A stretch of 64,000 nucleotides of DNA from CAKZQX01 sp034436755. GTDB lineage: Bacteria > Chloroflexota > Chloroflexia > Chloroflexales > Chloroflexaceae. Below, piece after piece: positions 32,399 to 41,279 of the stretch. The notes under the pieces were generated by a model that did not search any database, was not told the DNA's origin, and saw only the letters and a program-made list of their open reading frames with translations. A program made the position numbers and the translations under genes. The DNA is taken from the NCBI GenBank assembly GCA_034436755.1, contig DAOTVB010000201.1, positions 62,001-126,000 on the forward strand. The letters are read 5' to 3'. The stretch's first letter is position 1. Each line of letters starts with the position of its first letter.

Positions 32399-33406
32399 AT
32401 GATGACTCACCGCTCTGTTGCGCTGATAGGGATCATCTGCAGCATACTCGTGCTCGCCGGATGTCGTTTTGCTGCGCAGACAGCCGTTGCACCCACTCCG
32501 ACCATTGTCCCCACCACCGCTGTAGCGCAGATTGCGCCGACGGTAACGCCTACGCCAACCCCTACGCTCACCCCCACCGCAACACCGGAACCGACCGCGA
32601 CCCCGGAGCCGGCGGCGGCCCGCTTTGCAATCATCGGCGATCTGGGGGAGCCGGGCATTATCTCTGAGGCGGTTGCCAATCTGGTGAAGGGCTGGCAACC
32701 CGAGTTTATCGTCACCACGGGCGATAACAACTTTCCCAACGGGGAAGCCGCAACGATTGATCCCAATGTTGGGCAGTATTACCACGAATTTATCCATCCC
32801 TACCAGGGTGAATATGGCGCGGGCGCGGAAACCAATCGCTTCTTCCCGATTCTGGGCAACCACGACTGGGATGTTCCGGGGGCAACGCCCTACTTTGACT
32901 ACTTCACGCTGCCGGGGAATGAGCGCTACTACAGCGTCGTCCACGAACCGGTGACAATCTACGCGCTTAACAGCATGCCGGGCGAGCCGGATGGCATAGA
33001 GGCCGACTCGCAGCAGGCCGCGTGGCTCCAGCAGGAGTTGGCAGCTTCAACCACCTGCTGGGATCTGGTCTTTTTTCATCACACCGCTTATACCTCCGGG
33101 CATCGCGGCCCGGCCCCCTGGATGCGCTGGCCCTTCGCGGAGTGGGGCGCCGATGCGACATTTTCGGGACATAATCATATTTACGAGCGGGTGATGCTTG
33201 ATGGGTTTCCATACATCACGAATGGTCTGGGCGGCGGGCCCCGCTATGCCTTTGCGGAGACCGTCGCCGCGGGCAGTGAAGTGCGCTACAATCTCGATCA
33301 TGGGGCCATGCTGGTTGAGGCGGTTGAGGGACAACTCTCTTTTCAGTTTGTAACCATTACCGGCGAGGTGATTGACAGCTATACCATGGAGAAATCCTGC
33401 CCATAA
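32399..33406 (+). CDS. Metallophosphoesterase lipoprotein
   Basis: A secreted phosphoesterase resembling purple acid phosphatases. Signal peptide and lipobox LAGC (Cys22), a T/P-rich linker to about 72, then the calcineurin-like core: GDLGE, TTGDNNF, LGNHDWD, FFHHTAYTSG and SGHNHIYER, all five metal-binding blocks present. It ends about 40 residues after the last block. A TATAAT at 32348-32353 may be its -10 box. A family B repeat starts 10 nt past the stop. Confidence 0.9.
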   Translation: MMTHRSVALIGIICSILVLAGCRFAAQTAVAPTPTIVPTTAVAQIAPTVTPTPTPTLTPTATPEPTATPEPAAARFAIIGDLGEPGIISEAVANLVKGWQPEFIVTTGDNNFPNGEAATIDPNVGQYYHEFIHPYQGEYGAGAETNRFFPILGNHDWDVPGATPYFDYFTLPGNERYYSVVHEPVTIYALNSMPGEPDGIEADSQQAAWLQQELAASTTCWDLVFFHHTAYTSGHRGPAPWMRWPFAEWGADATFSGHNHIYERVMLDGFPYITNGLGGGPRYAFAETVAAGSEVRYNLDHGAMLVEAVEGQLSFQFVTITGEVIDSYTMEKSCP

Positions 33407-33416
33407 CCTATGCCGA

Positions 33417-33688
33417 TGACACGCGTTACGCGGCGGGAGTCTGGACCACGAACACCACGACATGCGCGCAACCCGCGCAACGGCCAATGCTGACCCGGAT
33501 CAGGTGCTCCCGTGTTCGGCGGGGGATATTGCCGCCGGCAGGGTGGAAGAGACCCAATCTTTTTTCACAAAAATGCACAACGTGCATTTTTGTGAAAAAA
33601 GAAAAAAGGCGTACCATGCTGCCGCAGGCGAATCGGGTTTTCATTGGGTTAAACGCCCGGTTTGAACACCCACCGCGTAACGCGTGTA
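33417..33688. repeat. Family B element 3
   Basis: Ends TGACACGCGTTACGCGG and CACCGCGTAACGCGTGTA, inverted. The central hairpin has 19-bp arms (TTTTTTCACAAAAATGCAC at 33560-33578, complement 33582-33600) with a 3-nt loop. Internal blocks lie in the opposite order to those in the 25091 copy, so the element is inserted in reverse. Confidence 0.88.
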
Positions 33689-33751
33689 TTTGAAAGGCAT
33701 TCGACCTGAGGAATAAGGATATAAGCGCAGATTTACAACCAGGAGGTTGAG

Positions 33752-36124
33752 ATGACAACAGATGCCGCGACCGGGACAACTGGTCAGACATTCCATATTC
33801 AGGGTATGGATTGCGCCGGATGTGCCCGGACCATCGAACAGGGCGTATGTGGGCTGGCGGGTGTCGCAAGCTGTGAACTGAACTTCACCAGCGAGAAGCT
33901 GCATATTACTGGCGATGTTTCGCGCGAAACGGTTATCGCGCGGGTGCGTGCGCTGGGCTATGAGGTGGTGGAACCCGACACCGCCACGCAATCTGCGCCG
34001 ACGGGCAACTTCTTCCAGTTTTTATGGCAGCGTCCCACCACCCGGCTGGCGCTGCTGGGCGCACTGCTCATCCTCCCGGGTATCATTCTGCACGAACTTC
34101 TGGGCATTGAACACTGGCTGATCGACCTGTCAGCACTGGCGGCGCTGCTGTCTGCCGGAGTGCCCATTGCCCGTAGCGCATGGCGCGCCCTGATCATTAA
34201 CTGTGCCATCACCATCAACCTGCTGATGACTATTGCGGCAATCGGCGCGGTGATTATCGGAGCCTACACCGAGGCGGGCATGGTGATAGTCCTGTTTGCG
34301 CTCGGCGAGGCACTCGAGGGTTATACCTCCAGCCGGGCGCGCGACTCGATCCGCAGCCTGATGCAGGTGGTCCCCAACACGGCTACGCTGCTGCGGCAGG
34401 CGCAGTCACCGGCACCATCCGGCGCTATGGGTGGGATCATCCCGCTAGAGCCGACGAGTGGGGCGGGTGGCACCTGTACAGGTGACGCGTGTACCCCGGC
34501 AACGCCGGGTGAGCAGCGTGTATCGGTTGAGTCGCTTCAGCCGGGGGATGTGATCCTGGCGCGGCCCGGCGAGCGCATCCCGATGGATGGGCGTGTGATC
34601 GCGGGCGACTCAGCGGTCAATCAGGCACCGATTACCGGCGAGAGCCGCCTGATCGACAAAACCGTCGGCGACACGCTCTTTGCCGGCAGCATCAACGGCG
34701 CAGGCGCACTTGAAATCGAAGTTACCCACCGTGCCGAGGATACCACCATCAGTCGCCTGATCCGGATGGTTGAGGAGGCGCAAGAGCAGCGCGCGCCGAC
34801 GCAGCGCTTCATTGACCGCTTTGCGCACTACTACACCCCTGCTGTGGTAGTGCTGGCGCTGCTGGTGGCGATCGTGCCGCCACTCTTCTTCGGGCAACCC
34901 TTCTGGAACCCGGACGCCGATACGTTCGGCTGGTTTTATCGGGCGCTGGCGCTGCTGGTGGTGGCCTGCCCCTGCGCGCTGGTCATCAGTACACCTGTCA
35001 GCCTGGTGAGTGCCATCAGCAACGCCGCGCGGCGGGGCGTGCTCGTCAAAGGCGGCGTACACTTGGAAACGTTGAGCCGGGTGCGGGTGATTGCCTTTGA
35101 TAAAACCGGCACGCTGACGGCCGGGAAGCCGACCGTCATTCAAACCCGCACCGTCGCCTGTCCAGACGGCTGTCACAGCGAGCAACCGGACATATGTAGC
35201 GACTGTGATGATCTGCTGGCCCTGGCCCATGCGGTGGAACAGCGGAGCGAACATCCGCTGGCGCAGGCGATTGTCAATGCAGCCGCGCAGCGCCAGGTAC
35301 AGGATCGCTATCCGGCAGCCAGCCAGGTAGCCGCGCTGGCCGGGCGCGGGGTGCGTGGGATCGTAGATGGGCAAGAGGTGCTCCTGGGCAGCCATCAGGT
35401 CTTCGAGAAGAGTATTCCCCATCCGGCGGCGCTGTGTGCCGCTGCTGGAGCGGATGCGGCGGCGGGCTACACCCCGGTGCTGGTCGGCACAAATAACCAC
35501 TACCTGGGGACCATCACGGTCGCCGACACAGTACGGGACAGCAGCCGCGCCGCGATAGCCCGGCTCCGGCAGACGCATGTGCAACACCTGGTTATGCTGA
35601 CGGGCGACACCGCCGGCACCGCGCAGCATATCGGTGACGCGGTGGGTGTGACCGAAGTGCGCGCCGGGCTGCTGCCGGAAGAGAAACTGCAGGCGGTGCA
35701 TGAACTTCGGCAGCAGTATGGCCCGGTTGCCATGGTCGGGGATGGCATCAACGATGCGCCCGCGCTGGCCGCAGCGGATGTGAGCATTGCGATTGGCGGG
35801 CAGGCCGGCGGTACGGCGCAGGCGATGGAAACCGCCGACATGACCCTGCTACGCGACGACTTGCGCCTGCTGCCGTTTGCGCTGAGTCTGAGTCGGGCGA
35901 CGATGCGCACCATTCAGACAAACATCGTGCTGGCACTCGGCGCAAAGCTGGTCTTTCTGGTACTGGTGCTGCTGGGCATGGGAACGCTCTGGATGGCGGT
36001 ACTGGCAGATATGGGTGCGTCGGTGCTGGTGACACTGTATGGGACGCGGCTGCTGGGATGGGGCGAGCGCGCCCCCGCAATGCCGCGCCAGTCTGGTGAA
36101 GAAATCGCAAGTGCGCAAGTGTAA
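33752..36124 (+). CDS. Zn/Cd/Pb-exporting P1B-type ATPase
   Basis: A 790-residue heavy-metal ATPase. It has one N-terminal HMA domain with GMDCAGC (about 18-24), eight helices, the ion-site CPCALVIS, phosphorylation site DKTGTLT, a SEHPLAQAI histidine block and GDGINDAPAL. In the last helices LGAKLVFLVL and ADMGAS carry the Lys and DxG that mark the Zn/Cd/Pb subgroup (P1B-2). Two extra Cys-bearing loops are present: GGTCTGDACTP in the actuator region (about 245) and CPDGCHSEQPDICSDCDD after the phosphorylation site. AGGAGG eight bases upstream supports the start. Confidence 0.94.
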   Translation: MTTDAATGTTGQTFHIQGMDCAGCARTIEQGVCGLAGVASCELNFTSEKLHITGDVSRETVIARVRALGYEVVEPDTATQSAPTGNFFQFLWQRPTTRLALLGALLILPGIILHELLGIEHWLIDLSALAALLSAGVPIARSAWRALIINCAITINLLMTIAAIGAVIIGAYTEAGMVIVLFALGEALEGYTSSRARDSIRSLMQVVPNTATLLRQAQSPAPSGAMGGIIPLEPTSGAGGTCTGDACTPATPGEQRVSVESLQPGDVILARPGERIPMDGRVIAGDSAVNQAPITGESRLIDKTVGDTLFAGSINGAGALEIEVTHRAEDTTISRLIRMVEEAQEQRAPTQRFIDRFAHYYTPAVVVLALLVAIVPPLFFGQPFWNPDADTFGWFYRALALLVVACPCALVISTPVSLVSAISNAARRGVLVKGGVHLETLSRVRVIAFDKTGTLTAGKPTVIQTRTVACPDGCHSEQPDICSDCDDLLALAHAVEQRSEHPLAQAIVNAAAQRQVQDRYPAASQVAALAGRGVRGIVDGQEVLLGSHQVFEKSIPHPAALCAAAGADAAAGYTPVLVGTNNHYLGTITVADTVRDSSRAAIARLRQTHVQHLVMLTGDTAGTAQHIGDAVGVTEVRAGLLPEEKLQAVHELRQQYGPVAMVGDGINDAPALAAADVSIAIGGQAGGTAQAMETADMTLLRDDLRLLPFALSLSRATMRTIQTNIVLALGAKLVFLVLVLLGMGTLWMAVLADMGASVLVTLYGTRLLGWGERAPAMPRQSGEEIASAQV

Positions 36125-36245
36125 GCTATTTCTGCCCGAGCATAGAGCAACCCTGCACTGGTCGCAGTGCTGCCTTCCGGCGGTTGGGAGCGATTCTGCA
36201 GAACCAGTTCACAACCACTTTCGGCTTGCTATCCGATTTGTTGTC

Positions 36246-36414
36246 AGAGACTGTCTGAAAAGATGATTTGCGTCGGTCCCACGGTATGCTGGGTGCCCTG
36301 CGACACCGGACAGCGCCCCAGGAGTCCCGGCTTCAGCCGGTTCCGGCCACACTGAAGCCGGGACTCCTGCTCCGGGGCCATAGCCCCATGACTAACCCTT
36401 TTCAGACAGTCTCT
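36246..36414. repeat. Family C MITE-like element 3
   Basis: Ends AGAGACTGTCTGAAAAGA and CTTTTCAGACAGTCTCT, inverted, 169 bp. It has one AGTCCCGGCTTCAGCCGG arm with the opposing arm shortened. Confidence 0.88.
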
Positions 36415-36493
36415 CAGAAACACGCAAGGTATGGTATCCTGACAATAACCGGAGAGACGCTACTTTGAAGCGCAAGACACGGCAGGAGGGATT

Positions 36494-37075
36494 ATGATAG
36501 ACCAGACGCCGGGCCAGCCGCGTGTTGTTGAGGAAAAAGGCAATGGCACACTCGAGATATTTCCGCTTGCACCTGAAGAGGCTATTCTGTTTGCACTCTT
36601 CACGGATCTCTTTACCAATCACTGGCAGGAGATCCACTTCGGGCCGCTTATCCAGGGAGCCGTGTTCGAGATTCGTATCACTGAACCGCCCGAACATATC
36701 GGCATGCTTGACGGCTATCTGACGGTTGATTTCGGCACATGGCATTTTCACATCTGCATCGGCGAGCACAAAGGCAGCCGTACCCATCCGGTTGACCCGG
36801 AACTGGCGCATCACCGCCGTACCTCCCGGGCCGAACTCTATCGCCGCATTAATGTCGAGGGTACGCCGGACATCTGGGGGCTGCGCCTGTTCAACGGTCA
36901 TGACGAGCAGCAGGTTACGGTCTTCCTTCCCAATCCATTCCTTTCCGACGACATGGAGTATCTCAAGGAGCCGGACTGGTCGCGGCTGGCGCTATGGGAT
37001 AAACTGCGTAAGCAGTATCTGGGGCTCGATTCGGACCCACGGGATCGCTCGGCACGGCGCTTTATCCACGGATAA
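36494..37075 (+). CDS. Conserved protein of unknown function
   Basis: A 193-residue soluble protein with strong ribosome site GGAGGG. I do not recognise a named domain with certainty. It has blocks that look conserved: LFTDLFTNHWQEIHFGPLIQG, MLDGYLTVDFGTWHFHICIG, WGLRLFNGHDEQQVTVFLPNP. The HFHICIGEH stretch could bind metal or a cofactor. It stands alone between a family C and a family B repeat, in front of the haem monooxygenase gene. Confidence 0.75.
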   Translation: MIDQTPGQPRVVEEKGNGTLEIFPLAPEEAILFALFTDLFTNHWQEIHFGPLIQGAVFEIRITEPPEHIGMLDGYLTVDFGTWHFHICIGEHKGSRTHPVDPELAHHRRTSRAELYRRINVEGTPDIWGLRLFNGHDEQQVTVFLPNPFLSDDMEYLKEPDWSRLALWDKLRKQYLGLDSDPRDRSARRFIHG

Positions 37076-37129
37076 GGCCGGCATAGCGAGGGACGAAACC
37101 CGTGTACAAAAGTGATCTCGACAATTATG

Positions 37130-37350
37130 TAACACGAGTTACGCAGTGCGCATTCAAACGGGACATTTCACCCGATGGAAGCCAGATTCGCCTGCGGCAG
37201 CATGGTACGCTTTTTGCTTTTTCACAAAAATGTTGCACGCAGTGCAACATTTTTGTGAAAAAGCATGGAATCTTCCGCCCTGCCGGAGGCGAATCGGGCC
37301 GTTTGTCCAGGCAGATGCCTGGTTTGGAAACGACCGCGTAAGTCGTGTTA
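37130..37350. repeat. Family B element 4
   Basis: Ends TAACACGAGTTACGCAGT and ACCGCGTAAGTCGTGTTA. The central hairpin has perfect 23-nt arms at 37216-37238 and 37242-37264 with a GCA loop. A shortened fragment of the same family follows at 37357-37437. Confidence 0.9.
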
Positions 37351-37488
37351 CGTAACAGGTGTTACGCCGTCACTGACCCGGAAGGGATTGTCGCCTCCGG
37401 CAGGGCGGAAGATTCCATGTAACTCGCGTCACGTAAGCAGTTGTTTCGGCTGATCTGAAGGATAAGAAGGATAATCGGGAGGAAAACG

Positions 37489-37845
37489 ATGATCACTGTC
37501 GCTAACCGGATTTTTGTTGCGCCCGAATACGCAGAAGCGTTTGAAGAGCGCTTTCGCAACCGCGCCGGGCAGGTAGACACGATGCCCGGTTTCATTATGA
37601 ACCAGGTGTTGCGCCCGGTGAACCCGGGCGATCCCTACGTTGTGCTGACCCTGTGGGAGACACGCGCGCACTTCGAAGCCTGGGTCGGCTCGGATGCCTT
37701 TCAGCAGGCGCATGCCCGCTCCGGCGCGCTGCCGGGTGAGGCATACACCGGCCCGAACAAGCTCGAAGTTCACGAAGTCATCCAGGACTCCAGCCGGACC
37801 GATCTGAAGCCGGAGCCACCCGGCGGGCCGTTCAAGGTGCATTAG
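37489..37845 (+). CDS. IsdG/ABM-type haem-degrading monooxygenase
   Basis: A 118-residue antibiotic-biosynthesis-monooxygenase fold protein. The catalytic triad of staphylococcal IsdG/IsdI can be placed at Asn6 (VANRIF), Trp65 (HFEAWVG) and His75 (FQQAHAR), with family-like spacing, and PGFIMNQVLRP plus YVVLTLWET are typical. This supports haem binding and oxidative ring opening that frees iron. The start follows GGGAGGAAAACG. It is convergent with the receiver gene, the two overlapping by 14 bp at their 3' ends. Confidence 0.82.
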   Translation: MITVANRIFVAPEYAEAFEERFRNRAGQVDTMPGFIMNQVLRPVNPGDPYVVLTLWETRAHFEAWVGSDAFQQAHARSGALPGEAYTGPNKLEVHEVIQDSSRTDLKPEPPGGPFKVH

Positions 37846-38257
37846 CGGCGCGCATCTCCGCTAACGCCCGGCTGATATGCTCAACCAGCACACTCAGTGA
37901 GGTGGGTTTGCTGATCACCTGGTGAAATACCTGCGCATCCGGCCAGCCCTGGCGCAGGGTTGCCGGGTCGGTGCCGCTGTAGGAAATGCGCGCAGTCTGC
38001 TGTAATCCAGGCTGCGCGCGCATCCAGAGTGCCAGGTCCAGGCCCGTCTCATGTCCCACCAGCCGATGATCCAGGAGCACCACCTGGGGCACTGGGTCTT
38101 GCAGCAAGCGGTTGCGCGCCTGCCGGGCACTCGCCTTGAGTTCCACCGTCGCGCCCATCCGCCGTAAGCCGTCGCTCACAGCGAGCGCCAGATCGGCCAG
38201 ATCTTCCACCACCAGAATGCGAATACCGTCCAAAGGGGGTTGCGCGGGTATCATCAT
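37832..38257 (-). CDS. Single-domain response regulator
   Basis: A 141-residue receiver domain with no output. The acidic pocket is VVEDLADL, the phospho-acceptor Asp lies in VVLLDHRLVG, the switch residue is Ser in ISYSGT and the invariant Lys is in VISKPTS. It starts within the last codon of the PAS-STAS gene (ATGA-type overlap), so the two act together. No histidine kinase is next to it. Confidence 0.9.
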   Translation of the reverse strand: MMIPAQPPLDGIRILVVEDLADLALAVSDGLRRMGATVELKASARQARNRLLQDPVPQVVLLDHRLVGHETGLDLALWMRAQPGLQQTARISYSGTDPATLRQGWPDAQVFHQVISKPTSLSVLVEHISRALAEMRAANAP

Positions 38258-40320
38258 TGTTTTTGCAATTCCCCTTTCCGTCGTAACGTCGTAGGCACTG
38301 CGCCACCGTTTGCCCGCACCCCCGACTGGTAGCGCTGCAACGCCGCGGTAATGCCGCTCTGTAACGACCCGTGGGTGACAATGCCCTGCAGGTCCACATT
38401 GAGATACACCAGCGTCTGCGCAATCTGTGGCTGGATGCCGGTGAGGATCACCTGCGCCCCCAGCAGTTTCACCGCCTGGGCCGCCTGGATGAGCGCCTGG
38501 GCCACCTGGGTATCAACCACCGCCACGCCAGTGATGTCGAGAATGGCGAGGGTGGCCTGATGCTCTGCAACTCCGGTGAGCAGCGTCTCCATAATCTGCT
38601 GGGCGCGCTGGGTGTCGATGGTGCCGATCAGCGGCAGCAGCACCACCTCGTCGGAGATGGGGATGAGGGGCGTAGACAACTCGCGCAGGGTGTTCTGCTG
38701 GACATCGATCACCTGCTGTTGCAGGGCGGCGCGTTCCGCTTCGGCCCGTTGCTGTTCGGTGATATCCCGGTCGATGGCGACCAGACCAACCGGATGCCCG
38801 GCATCGTCTGCGATAGTAAACACCGAGGCCATAACTGGAAACGTGCTGCCATCCCGCCGCCGATGCGTAATCGTCCCTTGCCATGCGCCGCTGTTCTGCA
38901 GATGCTGCAGTGCCGATTCTAACTCAACCGGATTGGACATCAAATCCTGAGTCGCGGTGCCAATAATATCTTCACCATAAGCATGCATGGTCTGGTAATG
39001 TTTATTGGCATAGGTAATCGTGCCTTCCAGCGAGTTGATTGCGATACCGTCCGGGGCATTATCGGCCAGCGTTTTAAAGGCTCGAAATGCTTCTTCCTGA
39101 TGCTTGCGTTCAGTGATGTCTACGGAGATGCCGCCCAGCATAATGCCCTGCTCCGGGGCACTACGGATGAGAAAGACGGTACTCAGGAAGGTATGTTCTC
39201 CATCCGGCAACCGCATATGTTGCTCCAGTGTCACCGGCTCCTGGCGTGCCATCACCTGCCGCGCATGCGCGTTCCAATCCTGAACGACATTGGCGGGGAG
39301 TTGATCCGACAACATAGAACCAACAATCTGTTCCCGTGGAACACCCAGCGCCTGGGCACACACGTCATTGATCATCAGGTAGCGCCCCTGCTCGTCCAGC
39401 ACATAGCAGGATGCGGGCATGTTATTGAAAAACTGCTCAAACAGGGCGCGACTCTGACGCAGTTCCTCCTCAGCCTGCTTGCGCCCGGTGATATCCTGCC
39501 AGGAACCGACCATTTCAATCGGATGCCCCTGTTCATCACAAATGAGGCGCAGTTGATCGTAGATCCAGCGGTAGCCGCCATCCTTCATCTGAAAGCGATA
39601 TTCGTGGGAGTGGTGTCCATGCGCAAAAACCTGCGCCAGATCTGCAAACACGCGCGGGGCGTCATCGGGGTGGATATGGCCGGCCCAGAACTGCGAGTCG
39701 TCGGTGAACTCGTGGGGAGCATAGCCAAACATGCGGGTGACATTTTCACTGATGAAGGTTGCGCCGAAGTCGCCACTCGCTTTGCAACGAAACAGCACAA
39801 CCGGACTGGCGGCGAGCAGATGCTGCAACTCTTCTTGCTGCCGTCTGCGCCCGGTGATATCTTCCGCTGTCCCCAGAATGCCGATCACCTGACCGGCGGC
39901 ATTATGCAGAGGCACCTTGTTGGTGCGAAACCAGACCTGCTGTCCATCGGCCTGCAACTGCGGCTCGATAACATCATACTCGGGAGTATCGGTCTGCATC
40001 ACCCGCTGGTCAACACTCAAGCAGAACTCCGTTTCCTCACGCTTCCAGGGCAGATCGGCATCGCGCAACCCCACAATTGCCGCCGGGTCGGCGACTCCGG
40101 CGGCGGTGGCAAACAGTGTATCGCATCCCTGGTAGACCGAGTTGCCGTCTTTCCAGAAAATCATCTGCGGCAAGGTGTTCACAACGGTTTGTAGCAGCCG
40201 GCGGGTATCGTTCAGGGCTTCCTCCAGGGAAGTAACCTGCCGGCGGAGGCGTTCATTCTCGTGCTGCAGTGTAGCGATTTCGGGCGGGAGGGTTGTGGGT
40301 GTGGTGCCGTTGGTGTACAT
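38254..40320 (-). CDS. Four-PAS sensor with C-terminal STAS domain, paralogue
   Basis: A 688-residue signalling protein: coiled coil (about 14-45), four PAS/PAC units (about 45-165, 170-295, 300-425, 430-545), then an RsbR-type STAS domain (about 555-665). The STAS part is almost the same as in the protein at 7346 (ILDITGVAVVDT, ILTGIQPQIAQTL). The first PAS has LPQMIFWKDGNSVYQGCD, of the kind seen in redox/ligand-sensing PAS4 domains. AGGAGG precedes the ATG at 40320. A terminator-like hairpin stands in its 5' leader. Confidence 0.88.
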   Translation of the reverse strand: MYTNGTTPTTLPPEIATLQHENERLRRQVTSLEEALNDTRRLLQTVVNTLPQMIFWKDGNSVYQGCDTLFATAAGVADPAAIVGLRDADLPWKREETEFCLSVDQRVMQTDTPEYDVIEPQLQADGQQVWFRTNKVPLHNAAGQVIGILGTAEDITGRRRQQEELQHLLAASPVVLFRCKASGDFGATFISENVTRMFGYAPHEFTDDSQFWAGHIHPDDAPRVFADLAQVFAHGHHSHEYRFQMKDGGYRWIYDQLRLICDEQGHPIEMVGSWQDITGRKQAEEELRQSRALFEQFFNNMPASCYVLDEQGRYLMINDVCAQALGVPREQIVGSMLSDQLPANVVQDWNAHARQVMARQEPVTLEQHMRLPDGEHTFLSTVFLIRSAPEQGIMLGGISVDITERKHQEEAFRAFKTLADNAPDGIAINSLEGTITYANKHYQTMHAYGEDIIGTATQDLMSNPVELESALQHLQNSGAWQGTITHRRRDGSTFPVMASVFTIADDAGHPVGLVAIDRDITEQQRAEAERAALQQQVIDVQQNTLRELSTPLIPISDEVVLLPLIGTIDTQRAQQIMETLLTGVAEHQATLAILDITGVAVVDTQVAQALIQAAQAVKLLGAQVILTGIQPQIAQTLVYLNVDLQGIVTHGSLQSGITAALQRYQSGVRANGGAVPTTLRRKGELQKQ

Positions 40321-40350
40321 TGATGACCTCCTTAGTTGCTGCTGGTAAAC

Positions 40351-40377
40351 AAAAATCCCTCCTGAAACCTCGGAGGG
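40351..40377 (-). terminator. Terminator/attenuator in the PAS-STAS leader
   Basis: On the minus strand CCCTCC-GAGGTTTCA-GGAGGG is followed by ATTTTTGTTT, the form of an intrinsic terminator, 31 nt before the start codon and just before the ribosome site. No complete gene lies closely upstream on that strand, so it may act as an attenuator. Confidence 0.6.
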
Positions 40378-40381
40378 TTAG

Positions 40382-41276
40382 CTGAGTGTGTGGCCTGCTC
40401 CGTGCAGGATCGCGCGTCGTGGCGGACGGGTTACGACCGGCCCGGCAGGTGTAGCGGGCAGGCATACAGGCAGATGCGGTTGTTCCGATGTCGGCTTGAG
40501 AGCTGCTATCGTCATATATGCCCACCTGTCGGCTTGTAATGCGGAATATGCAATAGTTCGGTACGGTAAAACAGAAATGCGCGTCGTTGCGCTACGGAGT
40601 GACATGCCAGTGTGGAATTGATAACATATCAGTTGTTCATGCGTACTATAAAGATTTTTGTAATCTGTTACAAGAATAGAAACAGGAGAGATTTTGAGCA
40701 GAAGTTGATGCGGGCTGTGGAATGGCGGAGTGACGGGTGCGTCAGGGGTGGGTTGGCACAGTTACATGAATGGCGGCGGATAAGCGTGATATCTGGGTTG
40801 TAAGAGACTGTCTGAAAAGATGATTCGCGTCAGTCACACGGCATGCTGGGTTCCCTGAGAAACCGGACAGCGCCCCAGGAGTCCCGGCTTCAGCCGGTTC
40901 CGGCCACACACCGGCTGAAGCCGGGACTCCCGCTCCGGGGCCGTAGCCCCATGACCAACCCGTTTCAGACAGTCTCTAACACATCGTAGGTATGGTTGCA
41001 TCAAAGTCGCCTGCCGCTTATTTTAAAGGTTGGTGGATATCAGAAGGGTATGAGCGGCAACATAACCCAGTAGCAACCTGCGGACGTTGACCGACGGATT
41101 ATGTAATTTTGCAATAGGTTAGCGCACATACGCTAGATTTTGTGAACCGTTTTTCGGCATTGCTATCCACTACAATCATCTGCCAGGGTGATCTAAATCT
41201 AACCTGATGAAACAGTCTCCGTAACCGTTAACCCCTAACCCCTAACCGTTAACCCCTAACCCCTAACCCCTAACCC
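40382..41276. other. Long intergenic region
   Basis: No gene is supported. It holds the possible structured leader of the PAS-STAS gene (about 40382-40520), an AT-rich part (40620-40690), a family C element (40803-40977) and a 7-bp tandem repeat at the right end. Confidence 0.5.
40803..40977. repeat. Family C MITE-like element 4
   Basis: Ends AGAGACTGTCTGAAAAGA and GTTTCAGACAGTCTCT, inverted, 175 bp. Both internal arms, AGTCCCGGCTTCAGCCGG and CCGGCTGAAGCCGGGACT, are complete, making this the most regular copy. Confidence 0.9.
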
Positions 41277-41279
41277 CTA
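41224..41279. repeat. Tandem 7-bp repeat CCCCTAA
   Basis: About eight units of CCCCTAA with two CCGTTAA variants, running into the stop region of the next gene. It resembles telomere-type repeats by chance; a slippage-prone microsatellite. Confidence 0.85.

Noticed and set aside
38983..40194. A 403-codon open frame opposite the PAS-STAS gene
   Set aside because: Shadow of a high-GC coding sequence; no domain and no ribosome site.
24356..40977. CRISPR-like spacing of the family C or B repeats
   Set aside because: Copies are hundreds to thousands of bases apart, have inverted ends, and no cas gene or spacer pattern is present.
41224..41279. A chromosome end (telomere)
   Set aside because: Genes continue on both sides without a break and there are only about eight units.
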